Source: PHET01 sp038202795 | GTDB lineage: Bacteria > Actinomycetota > Coriobacteriia > Anaerosomatales > PHET01 | Reading direction: 5' to 3' | NCBI GenBank assembly: GCA_038202795.1 | Contig: JBBREQ010000042.1 | Span: 1 to 19,110, forward strand | Length of the DNA stretch: 19,110 bases | Shown: piece after piece, positions 12,692 through 19,110 of the stretch | How positions within the stretch are numbered: the stretch's first letter is position 1 | Layout of the letters: each line of letters begins with the position of its first letter | The notes under the pieces: model-generated | What the model saw: the letters and a program-made list of their open reading frames with translations, nothing else | The model's database searches: none | Told to the model about the DNA's origin: nothing | Translations under genes and position numbers: made by a program

Positions 12692-15531
12692 TAGACCGCA
12701 CCGAACCGGAATCCGACCAGCCGGAGCCGCGCGTCTCGGCACGCGGTGTTTTGATCGACATCGGGATCACCGCTGTGGTCGCCACAGTGCTGATGGCAGT
12801 CGTTCTGCGCTACCTGCCACTGTATGGCAAGTCACTCGTGTGGATGACCGACGGCGTGGCGCAGCACTACCCGGCGCTGTACTTCCTCAATGACTGGCTG
12901 CGCGGGGTGGCGTATAACCCCGCAGAGGGCATCCCCCTGTGGTCGTGGTACATCGGACTCGGTGCCGACATCATCTCCACGCTCTCGTTCTACGTGGTGG
13001 GCGATCCGTTCACCCTGATCAGCTTTGCGTTCCCAATGCGCCACATGGAGTCAGCCTTCGCTCTGATGTACATGGTGCGTACCGTCGCGGCGACGCTGAC
13101 CTCGATGCTCTACTTCAGGCGGATGGGGGCAAAAGCGCTGCCGAGTGCGGCAGGCTCGGTCATCTTCGTTTTTGCGACGTATCTGACGTTCACCGGCCTG
13201 CACCACCCGATGTTCTTCAACGCGACGGTGTTCCTGCCGCTGCTGCTCATCGGCGTGGAGAACGTGCTGCAGCATCGTCGGTCGTGGACGTTGGCCGTCT
13301 TCGTGTTCGTAGCGGCCGTCGGCAACTTCTACTTCTTCTACATGCTCACGCTGATCACTGTGCTCTACGCCGTGGCTCGCTACTTCCAGACCGCCGAGAA
13401 GACCACGAGATGGCGCGGCATTGCCTGGCAGTTCCTGCGCTTCGCTGGCTACTACAGCGTGGGCGTGGCACTCGCCGCTCCGATTCTGCTGCCCACCATG
13501 TGGGCGATTCTCAACAGCACTCGCGGGCAGGCCGACTACCCGATCACGCTGTTCTACCCGCTGTTGGTGTATCGCTCGATCATCCCAGCGTTGTTCTCAA
13601 GCGTGCTGGGTGAGACCTCGGTGTGGCTGGGCTATGCGTACGTGGGACTCGTGCTCGTTTCGGCGTCCTTCGTCGCCCGCAAGGCCCATGGAGCACTCAA
13701 GTTCATGGTCGTGGCGTGCGCATTCTTTGTGGCATTGCCGGTGTTCGGCTCGATCTTCAACGGGTTCAACTACCCGAGTAACCGCTGGTCGTTTGCGTGG
13801 GGCATCTTCGTCGCTGCGCTGGCAGCGCTGCTGCTCTCGGAGGACCGGCCGTTCACCCGCAAAGAGATTCTCGCGATGTGCGCTGGCTATGGCGGCTATG
13901 TGGCGCTCGTGCTGGTCATGAGCCCGCCTCTGATTGCGACCGTGGTGGCGCCGATGGTGTTTGGCGCACTCACCATCGCGGTCTTCGCTATCGAGAGCTT
14001 GCATGATGGGGCGAGCGCCTGGGGGCAGCGAAGTCGTGGGCCCAGGTGGTTGCCGGAGCGGTGGAGGGCGCCCGCTACGAGGTGGGTGATCATTGGCCTG
14101 CTCGTGGGAAACGTGGTCATGAACGCTATGTTCATGCTCGACATCCGATACACCACGGCTCTGCACGAATACGTCGATGCAGGTGAGGTGCGAGGCCTCT
14201 ACAGAACCAACCAGACCAAGCTCATCGAGTCGCTGCCGCAGGCGGGTTCCTACCGGGTCGACAACACGCACACAACGAAGAGAGCGAGCACGTGGTCGTA
14301 TTACAACACCGCGCTGGTGAACAAGTACCGGGGGACTTCCTTCTACTACTCGATCATGGATGGCCACCTGACCGACTACAAGGGCGAGATCGACAACTCG
14401 ACAGGTTGGTCATCGTTCGCCTTCGACGGCTTCGACGACAGGGTCATGCCCACGACGCTCGCCGGCACCAAGTACTACATCACCAATGAAGACGAGACGG
14501 AATTCGTCCCGTATGGCTTTGAGCGCGACAAGACGCGAGCGGAAGCGGTCGCCTTCCGCAACGCAAACGCCTTGCCCCTCGGGTTCGTGTACACGGAAGT
14601 CATTGACCGCTCGGAGTACGACCCGCTCGACCCGGTCGACAAGCCGGGCGCGATGCTGCAGGGTGCCGTGGTTGACGACCGTGCGCTAGCCGGTCTGCCC
14701 CGTGTCAAGCCGACGCGCGATGCCATCGACCTCGCCTACACCGTCGAGTCCATCACGGGGGCAACCTTCGACCGACGGTCAAATACCATCGTTCGCACCC
14801 TGGGGGAGAACCGTATCGATCTTGCCGTCGAGCGGGTGCCTGATTCCGAGATATACATCGAGCTGCGCGGAATCGAGGATACCGTCGAGCCGCCTGGCGA
14901 ACGACCAGCCATAGAGATCGGTGACGACCCCTCCAAAATCAACGAGATCGCTCTGATGGATCGAGATCGCTCTTGGCGGCAGCCCTCCGCTATCGGGACC
15001 AAGTTTTCGACCGACCGCACCTCGAAGACCAACGTTTTGTGGAATAAGGAGTCGGCGCTCTACTGGCACGATTCTCAGCTCGTGAACCTGGGCTACCACC
15101 CCGATGGCACGAACCGCGTGACGATCGAGCGGAGTCTGACCGGGACGACGACCGTCGACTCGCTCAAGGTCTGGGCGTTGCCGATGGCCGAGTACCCCAG
15201 GCGGGTCGCCAAGCTCAAAGCCAACGCGATGACGGGGATTAAGCTCGGCACCAACAGGGTGATGGGCACAGTCAATTCGGCCAAGGACGGAGTGCTCTTT
15301 CTGAGCATCCCGTACTCGTCGGGATGGACCGCCACGGTCGATGGCGAGCCCGTCGAAACGCTCAGAATCAACACCACCTATACCGGCGTGCCGGTACGTG
15401 CGGGCAAGCACGCGGTCACACTCACCTACATGACGCCGGGGCTCGTGCCGGGCATCATAGCCGCAATCATAGCCGCCGTGATGTTCGTGACAGTCCGTCT
15501 GGTGCGTCGCTCCCGTCGCCGCGCTTCATAG
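12688..15531 (+). CDS. YfhO-family multi-pass membrane protein (predicted lipid-linked sugar transferase)
   Basis: A 947-residue protein. The N-terminal half (to about residue 490) has roughly a dozen hydrophobic segments, beginning with a helix at about 20-45; the first outer loop holds VWMTDGVAQHYPALYFLNDWLRG, the DG-Q-YP pattern of YfhO proteins, which have a GT-C-like membrane fold. Residues about 490-910 form a large predicted extracytoplasmic region, and a last helix (LVPGIIAAIIAAVMFVTVRLV) with an Arg-rich cytosolic tail closes the protein. YfhO of Bacillus subtilis is needed for sugar decoration of lipoteichoic acid, using polyprenyl-phosphate sugar made by CsbB; what the acceptor is here is unknown. 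TTG 12688 is the only start in frame before the first helix and overlaps the stop of the short upstream frame, which would provide translational coupling. Confidence 0.85.
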   Translation: MIDRTEPESDQPEPRVSARGVLIDIGITAVVATVLMAVVLRYLPLYGKSLVWMTDGVAQHYPALYFLNDWLRGVAYNPAEGIPLWSWYIGLGADIISTLSFYVVGDPFTLISFAFPMRHMESAFALMYMVRTVAATLTSMLYFRRMGAKALPSAAGSVIFVFATYLTFTGLHHPMFFNATVFLPLLLIGVENVLQHRRSWTLAVFVFVAAVGNFYFFYMLTLITVLYAVARYFQTAEKTTRWRGIAWQFLRFAGYYSVGVALAAPILLPTMWAILNSTRGQADYPITLFYPLLVYRSIIPALFSSVLGETSVWLGYAYVGLVLVSASFVARKAHGALKFMVVACAFFVALPVFGSIFNGFNYPSNRWSFAWGIFVAALAALLLSEDRPFTRKEILAMCAGYGGYVALVLVMSPPLIATVVAPMVFGALTIAVFAIESLHDGASAWGQRSRGPRWLPERWRAPATRWVIIGLLVGNVVMNAMFMLDIRYTTALHEYVDAGEVRGLYRTNQTKLIESLPQAGSYRVDNTHTTKRASTWSYYNTALVNKYRGTSFYYSIMDGHLTDYKGEIDNSTGWSSFAFDGFDDRVMPTTLAGTKYYITNEDETEFVPYGFERDKTRAEAVAFRNANALPLGFVYTEVIDRSEYDPLDPVDKPGAMLQGAVVDDRALAGLPRVKPTRDAIDLAYTVESITGATFDRRSNTIVRTLGENRIDLAVERVPDSEIYIELRGIEDTVEPPGERPAIEIGDDPSKINEIALMDRDRSWRQPSAIGTKFSTDRTSKTNVLWNKESALYWHDSQLVNLGYHPDGTNRVTIERSLTGTTTVDSLKVWALPMAEYPRRVAKLKANAMTGIKLGTNRVMGTVNSAKDGVLFLSIPYSSGWTATVDGEPVETLRINTTYTGVPVRAGKHAVTLTYMTPGLVPGIIAAIIAAVMFVTVRLVRRSRRRAS

Positions 15532-15572
15532 GCGCGAGCGCCCCCAACTCAGCGAACAATCACACAGGGGGG

Positions 15573-15578
15573 TATAGT
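15573..15578 (+). promoter_or_regulatory. Possible -10 element before the ice-binding-like gene
   Basis: TATAGT lies 69 bases ahead of the ATG at 15647, in the 115-base gap after the YfhO gene. No good -35 hexamer is found 16-18 bases upstream. The gap also has a weak 4-base-pair GGCG/CGCC hairpin just after the YfhO stop, and nothing else. Confidence 0.3.
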
Positions 15579-15646
15579 CAACGGTGGTTCCGCCCCTTGG
15601 CGCCGTTACCAAGTAGTCGTTCAAACGAGTGGACGGGGACGATGAA

Positions 15647-16804
15647 ATGCTCCAGAAGACGCGATTTCTACTGTTCGTGATGGTGCTGCTGGTGACCGCG
15701 GTGGCTGTGCCTACGGTGTGTATGGCAGTCCCCACGGTGAATCTTGGGTCGACCTCGACGTTCGCGGTCTTGGCAGGTACGACGATCACCAACACCGGGC
15801 CAACCACGGTCAGCGGCAGTGCGGGCGGGGATCTCGGCCTGTATCCGGGGACGTCATTCCCGGGCCTGGCCCAGGTGACACGAAGCGGGGAGGTGCACCT
15901 GGCAGACACCGTCGCTAGCCAGGCCAAAGACGCCCTCGTGACAGCGTACGACGATGCCGCCGGAAGAACTCCGGTCACGATCATTCCCACCGAGCTGGGC
16001 GGCACCACCTTGACCCCGGGCGTCTATGCCTCAACCAGCGGCACGTTCCAGATAACGGGAACGCTTACGCTCAATGGCCAGGGCAACCCCGATGAAGCAT
16101 TCATATTCCTCACGGATTCCACGCTTGTCACGGCATCAGACAGCACCGTGAGTCTGATCAGCGATGCCCGTCCGTGTCGCATCTTCTGGAAGGTCGGGAG
16201 CTCAGCGACCCTAGGAACGAACTCGGATTTTGTGGGGCACATCTTCGCGCTGACATCGATATCGGCGCAGACCGGCGCGAGCATCCGAGGCCAGCTGCTG
16301 GCGCGCAACGGCGCTGTCACCTTGGACACCAACACCATCATCAACAGCATTTGCGTGATCGGCCCTGGAATCCACGTGACAAAGACAGCGTCACCGGCCG
16401 CCCTCACCGAAGGGCCGGACTCGGTCACCTACACCTATCTCGTCAGCAACCCCGGTACGGTCGACCTGGCCAACGTATCGGTCGCTGACGACAAGATCAG
16501 TGACGTCGCCTTTGTCTCAGGGGACACCAACAACGACGGATTGCTGCAACCGAGCGAGGTATGGGTCTACACGGCCGAGGACAATCTCGAGGCAACCACG
16601 ACGAACACGGCGACTGCCAGTGGCACAGGAGGCGGTACAACCGTTAGCGACACCACTTCCGCAACTGTCGAGGTATCGACCGTTGAAGGGGCGGAACTGC
16701 CTGACACCGCAACGCCATGGTACAGCCTGCTCATCGCGGGTTTCGCCTTGACGATGGTGGGGGCCTTTGGATGGTGGCGGGCGACCAAGAAGACGCATGG
16801 ATGA
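15647..16804 (+). CDS. Cell-wall-anchored surface protein with DUF3494 ice-binding-like domain and LPDTA sorting signal
   Basis: About 385 residues. A signal peptide (residues 1-27, hydrophobic VMVLLVTAVAV, probable cut after CMA) is followed by a DUF3494 domain at about 30-238, the beta-solenoid fold of many microbial ice-binding proteins: FAVLAGTTITNTG, GDLGLYPG, LTPGVYASTSGTFQITGTLTL-type strands, and FWKVGSSATLGTNSDFVGHIFA. Residues about 241-345 look like one DUF11/CARDB-type beta-sandwich repeat (VTKTASP to SATVEV). The C-terminus is a sorting signal: LPDTA at 351-355, a hydrophobic helix, and the basic tail RATKK. So it should be exported and joined to the wall. DUF3494 proteins may bind ice, or act as adhesins; ice binding is not proven by the fold. 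ATG 15647 was chosen over GTG 15629 because of the GGGGAC spacing. The next gene is a sortase. Confidence 0.88.
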   Translation: MLQKTRFLLFVMVLLVTAVAVPTVCMAVPTVNLGSTSTFAVLAGTTITNTGPTTVSGSAGGDLGLYPGTSFPGLAQVTRSGEVHLADTVASQAKDALVTAYDDAAGRTPVTIIPTELGGTTLTPGVYASTSGTFQITGTLTLNGQGNPDEAFIFLTDSTLVTASDSTVSLISDARPCRIFWKVGSSATLGTNSDFVGHIFALTSISAQTGASIRGQLLARNGAVTLDTNTIINSICVIGPGIHVTKTASPAALTEGPDSVTYTYLVSNPGTVDLANVSVADDKISDVAFVSGDTNNDGLLQPSEVWVYTAEDNLEATTTNTATASGTGGGTTVSDTTSATVEVSTVEGAELPDTATPWYSLLIAGFALTMVGAFGWWRATKKTHG

Positions 16805-16871
16805 TCGGGTACCATTCGCTGACGAGTCGCAGGTAGCCGCAGAGCGTCCGCCAGAGTGTCGGCGTTCCCGA

Positions 16872-17546
16872 GTGAACCACGTGCGCAGGAAGCGGATGCG
16901 CGCTGCGTTCGTGGCGTGCATGGCCGTAGGCATCGGGTTGATGGGGCTAGCCGCCCTCAACATCGCGACGCCCCCCCTGTCTTCATCCGGCTCGGACTTG
17001 GCCTATTCTCCGAAGCTTGCCGCCCGAGAAACCACGCCCACCGGCTCGCTGGTGGCCACTGGCTCGACGCCGGCCAGCCAATCGGCTGGATCGTCGGACC
17101 GGGCCAAGACCAATGTCCGCCGGATCGTCTACAAGAAGAGCCCCAAGAAGGGCGAGACCCTGGGGATTCTGTCGCTGCCGACACTGGGCCAGATGATGCC
17201 GATTATCGAGGGAACACGTGACAGTGACTTGAAAAAGGGCGTGGGGCACTTCACCAAGAGCGTCATGCCGGGGCAGAAGGACAATTGCGTCGTTTCCGCG
17301 CATAGGGATACGTACTTCTCGCGGCTTGGTGGGTTGGAGAAGGGCGACAAGGTCGTCGTTCAGACGGCGCGAGGCTCCTTCACCTACAAGGTCGACCGCA
17401 TCCGAATCGTCGGTAAGAACGATAGAACCGTCATCGTGCCCACCGAGCACGGTGTCTTGACACTGTCGACCTGCTATCCCTTCAACTACGTGGGCTCTGC
17501 CCCCAAGCGCTATGTCGTAAACGCACGCTTGCTGAAGGGCGAGTAG
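16872..17546 (+). CDS. Class D-like sortase, probably dedicated to the preceding LPDTA protein
   Basis: About 224 residues: a basic N-terminus, one membrane helix (AAFVACMAVGIGLMGLAAL, about 11-29), a Ser/Thr/Pro-rich linker to about residue 80, and a sortase catalytic domain. The active-site residues are His144 in VSAHRDTYF, Cys201 in TLSTCYPF and Arg213 in PKRYVV. The TLSTCYPFNYVG block and the size fit class D. Class D enzymes such as Bacillus anthracis SrtC take LPNTA-type signals, so the LPDTA of the preceding gene is a matching substrate. Start is uncertain: GTG 16872 and ATG 16896 precede the basic helix; ATG 16797 overlaps the upstream stop by eight bases, but the codons between 16797 and 16872 have only about half G/C in third position and look non-coding. 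Confidence 0.88.
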   Translation: MNHVRRKRMRAAFVACMAVGIGLMGLAALNIATPPLSSSGSDLAYSPKLAARETTPTGSLVATGSTPASQSAGSSDRAKTNVRRIVYKKSPKKGETLGILSLPTLGQMMPIIEGTRDSDLKKGVGHFTKSVMPGQKDNCVVSAHRDTYFSRLGGLEKGDKVVVQTARGSFTYKVDRIRIVGKNDRTVIVPTEHGVLTLSTCYPFNYVGSAPKRYVVNARLLKGE

Positions 17547-17607
17547 AGGCTGCGCCTTCGACGCCGCGCCTCATGTCATGTCGGCCCGATTCGCCCATTT
17601 AGGGGCT

Positions 17608-17637
17608 TGTTCGGGTAGCCTAGGGGGTACACGAACA
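17608..17637. promoter_or_regulatory. gltA: Imperfect palindrome upstream of citrate synthase, possible operator
   Basis: Arms TGTTCGGGTA and TACACGAACA (nine of ten bases complementary) flank a 10-base spacer GCCTAGGGGG. It lies 57 bases before the citrate synthase ATG at 17695, in the 148-base gap after the sortase gene. No T-run follows, so an operator or promoter-linked element is more likely than a terminator. I could not find a convincing -35/-10 pair in the gap. Confidence 0.35.
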
Positions 17638-17694
17638 CAGACAGCGTCCACCGAGTGACTCCGGGTCCGGACCTTCATGGAAGAGAGAAACCCC

Positions 17695-19092
17695 ATGGCG
17701 CAGAACGAAAACGCCACTTCGACTCTGAACCTGTTAGGTGTGCCAAACGACCGGGATGCCTCTCTCGACAGGTGGGCCTCCGTCGCTGAGAAGCAGTGTC
17801 CGGTCGACCCCGGGCTCTACATCGAATACGACGTCAAGCGCGGTCTGCGGGATCAGACCGGCAGGGGTGTGCTCGCGGGACTCACGCGTATCGGTGACGT
17901 TGTAGGGACTCGGCCGGAGGGTGATCAGCTGGTTCCCGCTCCCGGCCAGCTGTTCTACCGGGGCATCGAGATCACAGACCTCGTTGACGGGTTCGTGGCA
18001 GAGGGGCAGCATGGGTTCGAGGAGACGGCCTACTTGCTCCTGTTTGGCACGCTGCCCAGCCGGTCGGAGTTGAGCGAGTTCGAGGAGTATCTCGCCGGCA
18101 TGCGCAAGATGCCGCGCTCGTTTCTGCACGACGGGATTCTGCGCATGCCCAGCCGCGACATCATGAACGCCATGATGCGCGGCGTGCTGGGGCTCTACAC
18201 ACTCGACACGCAATCCGATGACACCTCGACGCGCAACGTGCTGCGACAGAGCCTGCATCTGATAGCCAAGTTCCCCATGCTCGCCGTCTACGCCTACCAG
18301 GCATATCTCGACGAGTTCCACGGCAAGAGCCTTGTCATCCATCGGCCCGAGCCCACGCTCTCCACTGCCGAGAACTTCTTGCATATGCTCCGGCCCGACA
18401 GCAGCTTCACCGATCTCGAGGCGTTGGTTCTCGACATGATGCTCGTGCTGCATGCGGAGCACGGCGGGGGCAACAATTCCTCGTTCACTGCGCATGTGGT
18501 GTCATCCACCGGCACGGACACGTACTCCGCGATGGCTGCTTCGCTCGGCTCGCTCAGAGGTCCGCGGCACGGTGGCGCGAACCTCAAAGTCGTGGAGATG
18601 TTTGACGACCTCAGGAGCGACGTCAGCGACTGGACCGACGAGGAGCAGATTGCGGACTACCTGCACCGAGTGCTCAACAAAAAGGCGTTCGATAAGTCGG
18701 GCCTGGTGTACGGAATGGGCCATGCGGTCTACTCGGTTTCCGATCCTCGCGCGGTTGCGCTGCGCGGGTACGCCGAGAGGCTGGCGGAGGAAAAGGGCTA
18801 TGCGGAGGAGTACGCCCTTCACGCCAGGGTGGAGCGGCTTGCGCCTCTTATCGTCTCGGCGCAGCGCCGGACGTTCAAAGGCGTGAGTGCGAACGTGGAT
18901 TTCTATTCCGGTTTCGTCTACCGCATGCTCGACATCCCGGCAGAGCTCTACACGCCGCTGTTCGCCATCTCCCGCATCGTGGGTTGGAGTGCGCACCGTC
19001 TTGAGGAGCTCGCCAACGGCGGAAAGATCATCCGCCCTGCTTACAAAAGCGTCTCACCGGTTCAGACGTACATCCCGATGGACGAGCGCTAA
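17695..19092 (+). CDS. gltA: Citrate synthase
   Basis: A 465-residue enzyme that condenses oxaloacetate with acetyl-CoA to citrate, the entry step of the TCA cycle and of glutamate synthesis. Active-site residues are visible: His256 in HAEHGGGNNSSF, His292 in GPRHGGAN, and Asp402 in VDFYSGFVY; the CoA and substrate-binding blocks YGMGHAVYSVSDPRA and LFAISRIVGWSAHRLEEL are also in place. It is longer than the compact 370-430-residue bacterial forms, mainly because of an N-terminal extension of about 60-80 residues. It might also accept propionyl-CoA (2-methylcitrate synthase), which cannot be told apart here. ATG 17695 is chosen because GGAAGAGAG lies nine bases upstream; the in-frame ATG at 17677 would include that site. 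The stop is 18 bases from the window end. Confidence 0.96.
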   Translation: MAQNENATSTLNLLGVPNDRDASLDRWASVAEKQCPVDPGLYIEYDVKRGLRDQTGRGVLAGLTRIGDVVGTRPEGDQLVPAPGQLFYRGIEITDLVDGFVAEGQHGFEETAYLLLFGTLPSRSELSEFEEYLAGMRKMPRSFLHDGILRMPSRDIMNAMMRGVLGLYTLDTQSDDTSTRNVLRQSLHLIAKFPMLAVYAYQAYLDEFHGKSLVIHRPEPTLSTAENFLHMLRPDSSFTDLEALVLDMMLVLHAEHGGGNNSSFTAHVVSSTGTDTYSAMAASLGSLRGPRHGGANLKVVEMFDDLRSDVSDWTDEEQIADYLHRVLNKKAFDKSGLVYGMGHAVYSVSDPRAVALRGYAERLAEEKGYAEEYALHARVERLAPLIVSAQRRTFKGVSANVDFYSGFVYRMLDIPAELYTPLFAISRIVGWSAHRLEELANGGKIIRPAYKSVSPVQTYIPMDER

Positions 19093-19110
19093 CACGACGC
19101 TGGTGTCACG

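Overview
This is a high-GC bacterial chromosome segment with dense, mostly co-directional genes, strong use of GTG and TTG starts, and stop/start overlaps. Gene content (a V/A-type rotary ATPase operon, TldD/TldE, an LPxTA-anchored surface protein with its own sortase, a YfhO-type membrane protein, citrate synthase) suggests a Gram-positive actinomycete. A lineage near Coriobacteriia would fit, but that placement is inference from gene content, not a marker-based call.

Layout. Positions 2-6000 (+) hold the distal half of a V/A-type ATPase operon in the order E (5' end outside the window), C, F, A, B, a 62-residue two-helix membrane protein, D. These encode the peripheral stalk (E), the stator/rotor connector (C), the central stalk (F, D) and the catalytic head (A, B); the membrane ring and subunit I would lie upstream. 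The catalytic subunit A gene is split by a +1 frame change around 2972-3016. A stand-alone CheB-type methylesterase (6062-6706, +) follows. Convergent to it are tldD-tldE (9523-6747, -), translationally coupled, and a secreted coiled-coil NlpC/P60 hydrolase (10909-9734, -) with its own terminator and a possible structured leader.

From 11161 everything is on the + strand: an ATP-grasp ligase of unknown substrate, an initiator tRNA with a U1-G72 end, a 17-codon ORF that reads like the first residues of a GT2 glycosyltransferase and ends inside the TTG start of a large YfhO-family membrane protein, an ice-binding-like (DUF3494) surface protein ending in an LPDTA sorting signal, a class D-like sortase, and citrate synthase.

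How it works together: the ATPase operon is one energy-coupling machine; the NlpC/P60 enzyme, YfhO protein, sortase and sorted adhesin form a loose cell-envelope group. The most unusual points are the broken reading frame in the ATPase catalytic subunit, the small membrane protein embedded in the ATPase operon, the apparent glycosyltransferase remnant fused to the yfhO start, and the ice-binding-like protein/sortase pair. I saw no mobile element, CRISPR array, or gene-free stretch longer than 300 bases.
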